Assembly (NCBI GenBank): GCA_031310005.1
Contig: CM062382.1
Coordinates: 2,232,001 to 2,296,000 of the forward strand
Source: Dactylellina haptotyla
Taxonomy: Eukaryota > Ascomycota > Orbiliomycetes > Orbiliales > Orbiliaceae
Direction of reading: 5' to 3'
Length of the DNA: 64,000 nt
Positions 38,701-51,600 of the stretch are shown one piece after another. The first letter of the stretch is position 1; each line of letters starts with the position of its first letter. The translations under genes were made by a program, and so were the position numbers. Below the pieces are notes generated by a model. It ran no database searches. It had not been told where the DNA came from and was given only the letters and a program-made list of their open reading frames with translations.

Positions 38701-41102
38701 ATAGGACTATGGAAAATGGTACTGTGGAGTCAAGCGGCGTTGGTGATATCTTCGCCAAAGAGACTGCTCATCTTAATCAAACCCATGCTGATTTCTTTTC
38801 CAAATGGGAGATATTGCTTTCGAAGGAAGAGAAGGATATGGAAAAGTTCAGGAAAGAGCTGTGGGTCATGACTAGCGAACAGCGGGAAGCCGCTGGGCGA
38901 TGTTTCAGTGATCTAAGCATGATACCGGAATCTGCGCCGATATCAAACGATGTAGCCTCCAAGATCAATCGATTCAACTATCGGTTTGTCAAGCGGGAGC
39001 CACCTTCTTCCTTTTCTTTCTTGGAATCTCAGATTGGAGTCGGCGAGCCTATCGTCATTTCAGACGAGGAGGGGCATTTTGCACTGGCAAAGGGATACGT
39101 TACCAAGGTATCTTCTAAGTGGATCATGGTGGCGGTTGATCGCAGGTTGCACAATTCCCGTGTTCGGCAGCCGGGCTTTCACGAGACGAAGAACCAAACA
39201 TTCTCAGCGATTATGGAGATTCTAGAAGATGGGACGACAAGATACGGGGCACCAGTATCATCTCAGGAGGCACAGACTTCTTATCGCCTCGATAAGGATG
39301 AGTTTAGCAATGGTATGGCGCTCATTCGTAACAATTTGGTAGAGCTCGTCAAGGCCAACGGAAACCCGCGATTGAGAGAACTCATTGTCGAACTAGCGCC
39401 ACCGGTGTACAATGTTACCTCGACAGCATACCCGCTCCCATCTGCGAGTCAAGGCAAAATTAACGTTGACCAGAAGAACGCCATTGAAAAGGTTATGAGC
39501 GCGCAGGATTATGCTTTAGTTCTTGGGATGCCCGGAACTGGCAAGACGACAACGATTGCGCATATCATCCGTGCCTTGGTGCACCAAGGAAAGAGTGTCC
39601 TGCTCACTTCATACACGCACACCGCCGTCGACAATATTTTATTGAAGATAAAAGACGATCCGATTAAAGTGCTGCGACTCGGTGTTGGTTCCAAGATTCA
39701 CCCGGAAGTCCAAAAATTTGCGGTCCTTGCGAACGCGCCAAAGAAGAGTTTTGAAGAAATACAAGACGCTCTCCACAGTCCTCAAGTGGTTGCTACAACA
39801 TGTCTCTCGATTAATCATATTGTGTTTACCGAGAGGGTGTTCGACTACTGCATTGTGGATGAAGCATCGCAGATTACTCTTCCAGTGTGCGTGGGACCAA
39901 TCCGAATGGCGAAGAAATTTGTTCTCGTAGGCGATCATTTCCAGCTACCACCGCTGGTTCGAAGTCAAGAGGCAAAAGCTGGGGGTTTGGATGTGAGCTT
40001 GTTCAAGCTGCTGTCCGATAGCCATCCAGACTCGGTTGTGAACTTAGAGCACCAGTATCGTATGTGCGAGGAAATCATGACTTTGTCAAATTACCTCATC
40101 TACGAAGGGCGATTGAAATGCGGGACGGAAAGAATTGCGCATAGCAGTCTCGCGATTCCGGATATTAGTGCTTTGGATAATTTTCATAAGGCTTCATCGA
40201 CACCACTTGCAAAGACGGTGTGTGGAGATGCTGGCGCGCCTTGTTGGATTCGAGATCTCTTGCAGGAGGATGTGAAGGCGAGATTCTTGGATACCGATTT
40301 AGTGTCCGCGCCGGAGGAGCGGAAGGGAGACCGGATATACAATCCCACTGAAGCGGAATTGACACGACAGGTATGTAGCATGGAGTTGCTTGCTGGATTT
40401 GGATGACTGAATGTGTGAATTTGCTAATTAGTGGGTTTATAGCTGGTGGAAGGGTTTCTGCATTGCGGTGTTGACCCTAATGAGATTGGTGTGGTATCCG
40501 TTTACCGATCTCAAATTAAGGCTATCCAGCATCTACTTCACCATCATCCGTCGGTTGAGATGCACACTGCGGACAAATTTCAGGGTAGAGATAAGGATTG
40601 TATTATCATTTCGCTGGTCCGCTCGAACGATAAAGAGAACGTGGGCGAGTTGCTCAAGGATTGGAGAAGAATCAACGTGGCATTCACGAGAGCCAAGACG
40701 AAGCTTTTGATCATTGGTTCGAAATCGACTTTGAAAACCAACGATTTATTGGGGAAATTCGTTGATATGATGGAAGATAGGAAGTGGGTATACACTTTAC
40801 CGAGTCAGGCGCATCTGTTACACAATTTGCCGATTCCGGTAACGCAAGTGACACAGAGGAGTCCTGGGAAGGGCAATGCGGCGGCACTCTCGCAGCGGCA
40901 GAGAATGTTACTTGGGTATAACAGCGAGAATAAGCCGAAGGTACAAAAGTCTCTGCTTGATATGCTCGGGAAGAAGGGCGAGGATTCAAAGGGGGAGAAG
41001 GAGAGCACAGTGGAGGGCCCGAGGCAAGGGACAGTGGGGCAGAGGAGTTTACTGGGATCACGGCCGGTGTTACGGGATATTATGAATGAGATTAACGGCT
41101 GA
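35758..41102 (+). CDS. DNA2: DNA replication/repair helicase-nuclease Dna2
   Basis: Nuclease-helicase acting in Okazaki flap removal and 5' end resection. Exons 35758-35805, 35869-37527, 37574-38432, 38494-40370 and 40443-41102 (5103 nt, 1700 aa). Residues 1-550 are disordered, with three acidic DDYG motifs near 447, 493 and 555. The OB-like region holds RFVVLDVFEDDY. The RecB-type nuclease site is LELKTGRNTK (about residue 827). The Fe-S cluster Cys are visible as DCIRLA, CGRC and TSC. Helicase SF1 motifs: GMPGTGKTTT (about residue 1200), SYTHTAVDNILLK, VDEASQI, LVGDHFQLPPLV, LEHQYRMCEEI, and in the last exon TADKFQGRDKDCIIISLVRSN and RRINVAFTRAK. All are intact, so nuclease and helicase activities are predicted. 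RAD51 follows on the same strand, 726 bp on. Confidence 0.96.
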
Positions 41103-41828
41103 CCGTTCTCTTGTATTTGACATTTTCTCTGGCTTTATTCTCTGCGATTACCCTGTATTATTATTGATTAGATTTGTGAGGGTTTGGAGCATTTTACATA
41201 TTTAGCAACGAATTCGAAACGAATGCATTGCAGCGGCCATGCTCATAGCCCGATAGGCAATGGTTATACATTTATTGAGATATATAATATATATAAATGT
41301 TAATCTCCGCGGTGCAATTACGATTAAAACGTAGCGTGCCCGGCTGCTGCCAAATGTCGGCGTCTGTTTACGAAATCCGGTGAATTCGGTCGTCATGTGA
41401 GGACGTGGAGTCATAAACAGGGTCTGCTTTGTCTCGGACGCGGTTGGTGTTGGTGTTTACCTTCTCCCTTCGCACCCGCAGAACTCGACCACATTCCCGC
41501 CTCAAAGCGCCCGCTCATTTGTCAGCAGTCCGCCATTCTTTGCTCTCCCCTTGCCACTGCTTCCGTATACGTTAAATACCTCTGATTTGTACTCTCCGGC
41601 GCCGACTTGGTAGTTATGAGCCGCTAGGTTTACCCGTTCGCCCTGTGTACTATGCCCAATGACTTTTATATTGACGTCCCGCCTCTGAACTCACAACATC
41701 GCACGACCTACCAACGACAGCCCGATACCAGTAACATCACCCCGAGCAAGAATCCTTCGTCAGCTACGACCGAGAGAATCTCTTTCCGGACCGAGATAGT
41801 ACCTCCGTCGACCATACCATCATCCACC
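41103..41828. other. Intergenic DNA2-RAD51, with in-frame upstream extension
   Basis: About 0.7 kb between two same-strand repair genes. The RAD51 frame is open upstream to an ATG at 41652, so the right part is either leader or a 59-codon N-terminal extension. No other gene seen. Confidence 0.45.
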
Positions 41829-43143
41829 ATGGCTGACGAAGAGCCAACCCAGTACGATGAGCAGGGAGCTAGCGCCTATGGTGCCCCCACGCCGCTGAGC
41901 CAGCTGGAAGGCAATGGCATTCACGCCCGAGATATCAAGGCTATTGTCGAAGCTGGATATAACACCGTCGAGGCGGTTGCTTATACGTACAAAATCCCTC
42001 ACTTTGCTGGCCTGGATTTCCATCGTTTGTTTCTATGGTGGCTGACTTTTTTTTGGCGGCATTAGATCGAAGCGACAGTTGTTGACCATTAAGGGAATAT
42101 CCGAGGCCAAAGCCGACAAGCTCATCGCTGAAGGTATGAGACCACATGGCTTCTACAAACCTGTCGTAGGCATGTCCCTCGCTAACAAGAACGCATGGTT
42201 GCAGCCGCCAAGCACGTTCCCATGGGATTCACCACCGCCACGGACATCCACGAGCAACGAAGCAGACTCATCTCCATCACCACGGGTTCCAAATCGCTCG
42301 ACACTCTCCTGGCAGGCGGGATAGAAACCGGCTCCATCACTGAGATTTTCGGCGAGTTCAGAACCGGCAAGTCGCAGCTATGCCACACGCTTGCTGTCAC
42401 CTGCCAATTACCTCTCGACATGGGCGGCGGTGAAGGTAAATGTCTCTACATCGATACCGAGGGTACCTTTCGACCCGTTCGACTTCTCGCAGTCGCACAG
42501 CGATACGGTCTCAACGGTGAAGAGGTTCTCGACAATGTCGCCTATGCGCGAGCGTACAACTCGGACCACCAGCTGCAATTGCTAAACATGGCGGCGCAGA
42601 TGATGACGGAAACCAGATTCTCGCTTTTGATCGTTGATAGCGCAACTAGTCTTTATAGAACCGATTTCTCGGGGCGTGGAGACTTGTCGGCGCGGCAGAT
42701 GCATCTGGCGAGGTTCATGAGGCAGTTGCAACGGTTGGCGGACGAGTTTGGCATTGCGGTTGTTATAACAAACCAGGTTGTCGCTCAAGTTGATGGGGCG
42801 GTTTTCAACCCAGATCCAAAGAAGCCGATTGGTGGTAACATTATTGCCCACGCTTCTACTACCCGGTATGTGGAGTATCTTCCCCAAGCATAGGGGAAAG
42901 TTTTAAATACTAATTCTAATTTATTGTCTTTTAGTCTGTCATTGAAGAAGGGACGTGGGGAAACTCGTATTTGTAAGATTTACGATTCTCCTTGTTTGCC
43001 GGAATCTGAGTGTCTATTTGCAATTAATGGTAAGTCCTATACTGGTTTATATGTTTCAAAGAGGAACAACCTGGCTAACTGTTATAATAGAGGATGGTAT
43101 TGGTGACCCAAGCCCAAAGGATTTGGAGAAGATGGACATGTAG
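41829..43143 (+). CDS. RAD51: Rad51 recombinase
   Basis: RecA-family recombinase forming the presynaptic filament for strand exchange. Exons 41829-41986, 42066-42133, 42205-42865, 42935-43029 and 43091-43143 (1035 nt, 344 aa; fungal Rad51 is about 340-400). The N-terminal helix-hairpin-helix part shows [32 protein letters not shown] and [14 protein letters not shown]. The core shows [21 protein letters not shown], Walker [37 protein letters not shown], Walker [29 protein letters not shown] and [20 protein letters not shown]. It ends [33 protein letters not shown] 41829 has an ideal CACCATGG context. The upstream in-frame ATG 41652 is possible but atypical for the family. Confidence 0.97.
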
Positions 43144-43660
43144 AGGGAATATGTCTACCTCTATCTCATTTAGACTTCTCACACATAAAATGGTGTCGCT
43201 GTGGTTCTTTTAGTTCTCTATACTTACTTTTGCAAGCGGGTTTGGATGTGTTCCAATTGTCATTATGATATGCTCTCACGTCCCGTATCTTTTCTTCTTT
43301 ACCTTTGCGTTTTCCTTTGAGCGTGTTTTCTTTATGGATTCACGGGTGGTTTTTGGTCTTAACAAGGAGCATATGCATGGAATGGACATTGATATTCAAT
43401 ATTTGCGTAACTCTCTCTGCTTTCAAATATTCAAAATAGTCCTGGGCCTTGTCTCGCGGGCAGGCACACTTGATTGTTAGCAAACGTGATGTGTTGGGAG
43501 GCAGGTCGGTCTAGCCAATCAGCGGCCGTCGCGCAAAGGCCCTGTCAAAAAAAGTTTGGTTCGCTTGCGAGTATCAAAATTTCAAAAATCTTCAAATCTG
43601 CAAACCTGCAAACCGACTACCACGTCTACGTAGCACCAAATCGACCACCCTCCTGCAACA
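43144..43660. other. Intergenic RAD51-PUF6
   Basis: About 0.5 kb, T-rich in its first half (3' UTR) and A/C-rich just before the PUF6 start. No gene supported. Confidence 0.45.
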
Positions 43661-45747
43661 ATGGCGCTCACTAAACGGAAACATGATGTTAAGATCCCTG
43701 GTAATGATTCCAAAAAGATCAAATTGTCCAAACATACCTCGAAACCCGCCTCGTTCGATAAGAAGCCTCGAAGGAAAGATCTAGTCAGCGCCGAAGACAG
43801 CGATGACGACGAGGAGCTCCAAGGCGGAAGCGATGTTGAAATGGAAGATGTAGAGGCTAAATCTACTCAGCCCAAGGGGAAACAGAGCAGCAATAGCGGA
43901 GAAAATGCCAATTGTAGGATATCAGTCCCGAAAAAGATGATCATTGAGTTGAAGGTCACAATAGCTAACCAATGATCCCTCGGTGTAGCCAACAAGTCCC
44001 GCGAATCCCATGCCGTCCAGAAGAAGCTTGCCAACGACCGTAAACAGGCCAAACCAAACGCCGATATTATCCAACGTAGCAAAAAGATCTGGGAGCGACT
44101 CCGCCGGAAGTCTCACGTTCCCCTCGATGAGCGCAAGAAACTCACGGATGAACTCTTCACTATTGTCACCGGCCGGGTAAAGGAGCTGGTCTTCAAACAC
44201 GATGCGTCAAGAGTCATCCAGACCGCCGTAAAATACGGAAGCGCGGAACGAAGACAGGAGATCGCCCGGGAACTAGCGGGCGAGTACGTCCAGCTGGCCG
44301 AGAGCGCGTACGGGAAATACCTCGTTGTCAAGCTCATGCACTACGGCACCGCCGCGACCAGGGAGATGATCATCAGCGAGTTCTACGGGCATGTGCGAAA
44401 AATGGCGAAGCACCGTGAAGCGTGCTATGTGATCGATGATGCGTACAGAGAGTACGCCACCCCGCTGCAGAAGGCCGCGATCATCAGGGAGTTCTACGGT
44501 GTCGAGTATGCGATTTTCAAGGACGGTTCGAAGGATTCATCGTTACGGCCTTTGGTCGAAGCGAATCCGGAGAAGCGGCCATTGATTATGAAGAGTTTGT
44601 GGGAATTGATCAATCAAATGGTGGAGAAGAATATGACATTTTTGACAATCTTGCATAAAGCTATGTTGGAGTATATTTTGAACGTCAAGCCGGAGACGAG
44701 TGAAGCTACGGAGTTGATCGAGCAGGTGAAGGAGCATTTGGGCAACATTTCGTTCTCAAAAGATGGCGCGCAGGTTATCATGAGGTGTTTTGCTTGGGGT
44801 ACGGCTAAAGACCGGAAAATAATGTTGAAGAATTTGAAACCCAGTATTCAGGACTTGTATGCGGACGAGAACGGTTGCATGGTTTTGGCTGCTGTTTTCG
44901 ACGTGGTGGACGATACAGTGCTTGTTTCGAAGACAGTGTTCCCGGAAATCCAGTCGAAACTAGACGATGGGAGTGCGGCTACACACGCTGTTGCAAAGAT
45001 ACCTTTGCTGTATCCGCTTGCCGGAAGAGAGACAAGGTTGATGCACCCTCAAAGGATCCAGCTTTTGGAAGGGCTTGATCCAATCAGAGCGCAGACAAGG
45101 TAGGCATGATTTCGAGTTCTAAGGTGTTAATATATATGCTAATAGTCTCATAGTAAAAAGGATTCGAAAGCTCGACAGCAGGAGCTGAGGAAGGCCCTGA
45201 GCCCGGCTCTCATCAAGACTGTAGTCAATCACGCTGCTGATTTGGCGACAGCTCCAGCAGGAAGCCAATTTATCTGTGAAGTTCTGATCTCTGCGGATGG
45301 CGACAAATCGGAGGCAGCAGAAGCTGTTGCCGCCCTAGCAGAGGTAGAAGAAGCTCGTGAGAACAAAGACCTCGGTAGATTATTGAAGACATTGGTGTCT
45401 GAAGGATTCTATAAGAATAAGACACAAACCATGCAACGTGAGTCTACATGAGAATTGTTCGGTTACCCTGAAGCTAACATATGTCCTTCATAGTGTCGGA
45501 CCCACCAATCGAGTTCTACAAATATCTTCTTCCCAAAATCCAGTCTGACCTGCTGTCGTGGGCAACAGGCGGAAACTCTTACCTTATCGCCACCCTTCTA
45601 GAAAGCGAGAGGGTTCCAGAAGCCGAGAAGAGCAAGATTCGAAAATCGCTGTCTGGAAAGAAGGAACAAGCCTCGATCAAGTCGGCGAAGAAGGACGGCA
45701 ACAAGGGTGCCGAATTGATATACGACCTTTTGCAGGGCAAGAAGTAA
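43661..45747 (+). CDS. PUF6: Pumilio-family protein Puf6 with CPL domain
   Basis: Nucleolar RNA-binding protein needed for 60S ribosome biogenesis; in yeast also represses ASH1 mRNA. Exons 43661-43913, 43989-45099, 45154-45437 and 45494-45747 (1902 nt, 633 aa, the usual size). A basic/acidic N-terminal tail (KRKHDVK, KKIKLSK, EDSDDDEELQGG) is a likely nucleolar signal. Pumilio-type helical repeats follow: KELVFKHDASRVIQTAVKYG, YVQLAESAYGKYLVVKLMHYG, HVRKMAKHREACYVIDDAY. The C-terminal CPL region shows VKEHLGNISFSKDGAQVIMRCFAWGTAKDRK and DENGCMVLAAVFDVVDDT. The end GAELIYDLLQGKK is also family-like. The divergent PUF repeats are typical of Puf6/Pum3 rather than of classical Pumilio. Confidence 0.93.
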
Positions 45748-46579
45748 AAAAGCATTAGCGGCCCGTAGAGAATGTATATTAGTATTATTATATTGTCCAT
45801 TTAATCTTCTACAATGTGACATCTCAGTGGACATGAAAACCACCAGCCCAAACAGTCTCGAACCCAAACCAAAACACATCAGCAGCCCAAAGTAGAGTGT
45901 GTGATTATTTCACGCTCAACACATCATCACCAGCGTCAATATATTTCCCCGTCCCAGTTCTGGTTCGATCAATCGACCTCTCTCTCTCTCTCATTATAAA
46001 ACCATCCCAGTTTTTTGCTACTATCCCGTTATCGAAAAGGTGTACCTATCGCTTATATACGCAACCAACCGTCTTAGGACCTAGCCTCAAACAGGATGCA
46101 ATGCCGAGAAGACATCTTCAGCGTCTAGCTATGACTGCTCCAAAGCGCTCTGGCGTGTTTCCCACGATTCGTAAACATAAAATATAGACATATTCGTTTC
46201 AGTTGCTCCTTCTTCCTTGAAACATCATCATCAATATCAGCTACTCCTTCGGCTGCCCTAGCTACTCTACCGGATTACCCTTCATCTCCATATCATTGTT
46301 GGTCGAAGATCTCCAGCTCACATTAGTTACACATCTTCTATTGATGGTTTTTGCTATTCAGGTATCTTTATACACTCCCAATAGTTTTATTTCATCGCTA
46401 ATATTATGCCAGTGCCCTTTAGCAATCATTGTACAACGTTGCGATACAGGAATCATCCAACATTGGTACTATTGCTCGAACGCAATCAGTAAGTCAGCTT
46501 GGCAGTATTCACCTATATTCGTCACTTGCAGTCGTTTAAATGGGCTAACATCTTTGCTAACCCGTATTAGACGTGGGAA
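45748..46579. other. Intergenic, CT-rich leader of next gene
   Basis: About 0.8 kb with a CT repeat at about 45978-45994. A donor-like GTATCT after CAG (about 46361) and the acceptor TATTAG ending at 46570, 10 nt before the next ATG, may bound a leader intron. No gene supported. Confidence 0.4.
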
Positions 46580-47896
46580 ATGGCAGACGGATTCTTCTCG
46601 AGTTGGCCCCTGTTATACAGGTTTCTGTTTGTAAGTCCAATGCTAAGTCCTAATATCACTCGAATGTTGCTCACGACCGTTCACAGGCAGTCTTGATACT
46701 TGTGGTGCGTACAAGAACAGAATTGTACATACTGCCATTTCACTATTAACAGCTTATAGATAATACTATGCTGCATTAGCGTCACAGTACGCATGATCAA
46801 GATTCGACGAACCAGAGATCTAGAAGCTCGACTTCAAGCGGAAATCCTATTACGACCTCTAGAATCTCGAGTACAGAGAACTCACAGTGTCAATTTCGGT
46901 GTAAGAGCACTTGATAGCAACGAGACACCAGCCGAGGCCGGCATAGTGGATAGCGAATCACTTCGAGCTTTATCGCCCGCCCCAAGATGGTCAAGAGTAT
47001 CATCACCTATGAGCGCTGGAGGGCGGAAAGGTAGTGATTCTACGATCAGTAGCCTTGCTGGGCTAGCTGAGTCCAATGACCGACTACGATTGCCCCGTCG
47101 TCCGTTTGCGAACCATAAGAGATCCTCGAGTTCCGGTTCCGGGGCAGCCTCTACTTCTCCTTCTGCATCGCCAGAACTTCTGGGTGAACCTGGACCAAGT
47201 TTTCGCGCCTCCAGACCACCATCGGCCCAAAATAATGGAACTTCAGTAGCTTTTGGTCAGCAATTCCACACAGCTCCCAGTACTCCGAACCCATATGAGA
47301 TCCTCGGCTCGCAGCATCTCCAGGTACCATCTACCAATCCTGTCCGACCAGTTAGCACGAACTCTATCGATAGCGTGGGCCGCCCTCTCAAGGGAATTCT
47401 TAAAAATCGCAACAGCGGCCAGTTCTATGGAGTTACGAGAAGAGGAAATGTTGTAACTGGTGTTTCTCCTCCAAATAACAGAGGCATTAGCCCTGAGCCC
47501 TCACCGCTTATCTCCTCGCTTCCGGAAACCATCCAACCTCGCTCAAGTAGCGCCCCGCCTCAGAAAACAATTCGTTTCTCCCAGAATCTGAGTGGGCATG
47601 ATACGAAGGGTTTGTCTGGTATTCCAGAAAGTGAAGGGCTGCATGGTAATGAACTGAGAGAGCACCCACGACAACGTAGCACTGATAATCTGCCTTCCCT
47701 AGCAGGCACTTCGGTTGCTGTCAACCCTTCTTCGTTCATCATTCCACATCCTACTCGAACTACCCCTATGATTCCTTTCCTACAATCTCCTTCGCCTGCT
47801 CCATCTTCGGTTACTCCTGACTTGAAGACGAAAGCTTCAGATATATCTTCTAAACAAAACGGGGTTATCACCTCCAAGAAGCATACTGGTGCCTGA
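46580..47896 (+). CDS. Single-pass membrane protein with disordered cytoplasmic tail
   Basis: Not recognised as a known family. Three exons, 46580-46630, 46687-46704 and 46760-47896 (1206 nt, 401 aa). Splicing joins a short N-terminus (MADGFFSSWPLLYRFLF), an 18-nt exon coding AVLILV, and IILCCISVTVRMIKIRRTR. Together they make one strong transmembrane segment at about residues 14-36, followed by a basic stop-transfer patch, so the tail is predicted cytoplasmic. The remaining 360 residues are Ser/Pro/Asn-rich and disordered, with an RPLKGILKN stretch and an FxKTIRFSQN-like element resembling short PP1-docking-type KxIxF motifs; that is a guess. The start at 46580 is chosen because only this exon chain provides the membrane anchor. 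The third exon alone could start at ATG 46793, giving a soluble 367-residue protein. Confidence 0.68.
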
Positions 47897-48649
47897 AAGC
47901 GCACACAACCATGGAAATCTTATTTATATTGACACCAAAAGCCCGCTCTCTGCAGCGGGCGAAATTTAACATCACCACGAAAACAAAGTGTAGCTCCGAC
48001 AGCCCTGCTTTCAATAATTCTTCATTCAATAATTCTTCATTAGAAAGCTTCTCTCTAAAGGTGGCGCTCACGGCTGCTTCGCTTTAGGACTCCCATGCTC
48101 TTCCTCCTTTTCTGCTTCACTAGCTGTTAACTTCGATTCTTCAACTTTTGCATCTTAGCCACTAATATTAGCATGTATCTTGTCCTACAAATTCGAAATA
48201 TCTTAATCTCCCCTTTTTTGTATTTAATCCTGTGTATTGGTGGAGCTTGACGTCCATTGTGCGGTGGTGCTTCTGCGAAAATGCCCGAACGATTGAGAAT
48301 TTTTCTTTCTTTCTTTATTCGTTCTTGAAGCAAATTTTTATATCATAAATTAATAATATTCCTGGGCTTCCGTTTACTATATATATATTTGAGTGTTCAG
48401 GAGGACTTGAGACTTTCCATCTCTTCGATCAATCGTAAACGAACCATGCATCTCGCTATATAGACGCCCTTCTATGCAGACATAAAAAAATATAAAAAAA
48501 AAAACATAAATTAAGATTACACAAGCTTCGCCCTCGCCCTTTTCTGCCCGTTCCGAAATACGTCCGCTGTGGTCGGGATATTGTTACAATTCAAATATAT
48601 AATATATTGACTTATTTCTCGTGGTTCCCTCTATGTGTTTCCCGTCTCT
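47897..48649. other. Intergenic, AT-rich convergent region
   Basis: About 0.75 kb between convergent stop codons. It has an imperfect tandem TTCTTCATTCAATAA-like pair at about 48013-48043 and an A-rich stretch at about 48485-48510. Probably 3' UTRs. Confidence 0.45.
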
Positions 48650-51600
48650 TCAGAAGAAGATTCCTCCGCTAAGATACTCGGATGTCCTTCTCAATTCATC
48701 TTGATATTCCTCCCGAATGTTGTCGATAGTCACAACTCTGCGTTTAAGTTTTGTACCTAGAAGGCGTGAATGTTAGTAATCAATAAGTTGCTCAAGATGG
48801 AACACTGGGAGGAGATCCCACATACCATCAACAAAGTGCACCCCGCTGCTTTCTTGCTCCGCATGCAGCCTTGTGAAAACGTATGCTTGCTCCTTTGGAA
48901 CAAGGGAAAGAGCGTTCAATAGCGCAAGGTATGTCTCCCGCACCTCCTTTCCAGTATATCTCTGTGCGTTTGTCAGGCAACCCTGAAGTTTCTTCAGGTA
49001 GTCATACAAAACCGAAGCAGCTGTGTCATTCCTGTATTAGTTTCAAATTTTATTAAAGGTAAAGGATTGGGTAAAAACCGTACCTCCTCGACGGTTCCCT
49101 TTCTGAATCCTCCATGCGTATGCTACCTTGTGATACGGGACTGGTGCCGTGGTGACCTCACGTATCTGCTCGTATTGGCGCTCTAACACGGCATCTACTT
49201 CCTCGTGGAGTCCTGGGAAGCCGAACTGGCACATATCCTCTGCTTCGTGGCGATCACACATTGAGATTATCAGACTCGTGAGGGCTCGTCGTTGTCTATA
49301 AATAGGACGTTAGAGCTGCGCAAGATAATGTTACACAAACAGGATATAGAGTACTTACAGAACCTTGTCGCTATAATTTATCAGTGCCGAATAGGCAGAT
49401 GTGTAATTAGGTACCTGCAAGGCAGCACTAAACTGTCTTGCTAGAATGTCAGAACGTAGTGCAACACCGTCCTAGAAATTGTAAGGGTGGTTAGCGTGGA
49501 CCGGAAGAAAGGTTCTAGAATTTGTACCGAGAATCATACATCGTCCAGATGTGTTTCCAACGCCTTGTAGGCGAGTTCAGCGAAAGTGACAACCTCAGAG
49601 TATTCCCCTCGCTGTTCGAAGAGCTCTGCAACATGGAAATAAAACTTCGGAAGTCCAGCGCATAAATAATCGATTTCCAAAGGATTTAACAAGGCGTCCA
49701 TGGATGCAGTCAGAGCTTTGTGTGGAGATGCTAGAAGACTAGTTAGCTTATCGAAATTCAAGGGAGAAATGGCATATGAAAAGGATCTCTGCATACAAAT
49801 ACCGGGGGCCGCAGATCTGAATAGCTCATCTGCAGTCTTCCACTCCTTACGGCAGATGGCCATCCGTGCCTTCAAGTACTCGCCCCATGGAGTCGGAGGC
49901 AAGTACGGCATGAACTCTCCCATCAATCGGACCGCATTCATGCGCAGAAGTCTTGAGGCGATGAGTGTGACAGCTTCCGAAAAGTTTCCAAGGTCGGTGG
50001 CAGCCAGGAACCTTTGGATACTGGAGGTCAAAGTAGTCGGGCCAGAGCCGATGGCCGATGGCGGGGGGCCTCCCTCCTCCTTAAGAAGGATCTGTAGGAC
50101 CGGGAAATTGTGGATCTGAGGCAGCGAGTCTCGCTTTTGTGTTCGAATATAACCCAATGTTTTCTGTAAGCTTTCCTCGGTCTCGACGTCCTCCGATGTA
50201 GGTGTCCACGAGTTCTTGCTCAACCATGCCAATATATTATACTCTCGCAACAACGCGATGAGGTCAAGATATAGAATATTGTAGGGCTCGATGTCTTCAA
50301 TCTCCACAATTGATGAGGAGTGAACAAGAACCAAGAGGAGAGTTAACTCAAACAGAAGGCTGTAATTAACGTGAACGACTTCTTGGCTCCCTCTTAAGAG
50401 TAATTTCTCTCCGAATACTGTCAATCTCGACGATCCTTGATAATTGTCCCACTTGCGTATAGTCAACAAAACTGCACGGAAAGTCAGTTCAGGCGAATGA
50501 GTAAGCTTTGCCACGATTGAAGCAACTTGATCCAAGTGAGATTGTGGTACACGCCCCTCGAAACACCGATCATATATCGTATCAATTCGCTCGAAAACAA
50601 TGGTTTCTGGCGGTCGGGTAACTTCATCTTGAAGGGCGGTGACACACTCGTCAAATGTGGGTGGTGAAAGGGAATCCTTCAGCTCACGAGCCGCTAGAAT
50701 CAATGATCGTACTGATTCTATCAGTCCATCATCAAAAAGTTTCTTCCCCTGTTCGGAAGTGTTCTGATATAGGAGCTGGAGATCAGCGGTAGTGGCAGTC
50801 GCGAGGTTTTGAGATATAGACTCGCTCTCGGATGACTTTCTCACAACAGTGACCGTATCGGCATTCGCGACAAATGCAAGGCCTGACGCTGGATCTACTG
50901 TTAATGATAATCCTTCCACACGGCTCCGATCCAATTCAGTGCAGATCTTATAGAAGGTGCTCCATTGAGCTTCGTGGTCCCTCCAGAGGGCATCTTCGTT
51001 GTCGTGTTCCGTCGTTGGCTGTTGATCCCGTAAGCTAACAACAGCATTAACAGCACTCAGGACGAGGGAGTGGCGTGTTTCATTCGAATTAGGTCTGTCG
51101 AGATCCATGGACTGGCCGCCCTTTGAAGCAAAGTTTTTCCTGAATATTTCCACCGCCCTGTCGATTACCGAGTCGGACAATCTACCTGGTTGGAAGATCC
51201 AGTCCAGCCAATAACTTGCGAGTTCCTCTAAGTCGCCACCCATAGGACTCCTTGGCTTCTGGACGAGCAATTGCTCCTGGCTCGCATCTACCCAGCTTCC
51301 AAAGGTTTGCGGCATCGAATTGAGCTTAAATTTGACCGTCTGCATTCTGGAGCTAGTGTTGCTTTTCCAAAGTAGCCACATAGATATCAAGTTCGGGTCC
51401 TCCGAAGAAAAGGCTGCAATTCCAAAATCCGCGACTACCCACAGGCTGTTAAATGTGGGTGGGTCGAGCTTCAGAACATCGTCGGGATATAGATCTATAA
51501 GTCTTGTGAAACCAGCCGTGCCATCATCCGTTCCCGCCCATAATTTGAAGGTCCCAGATCCAGCTGGTGACAAAGTCAGGAGTAAAAACATGTGGCGACT

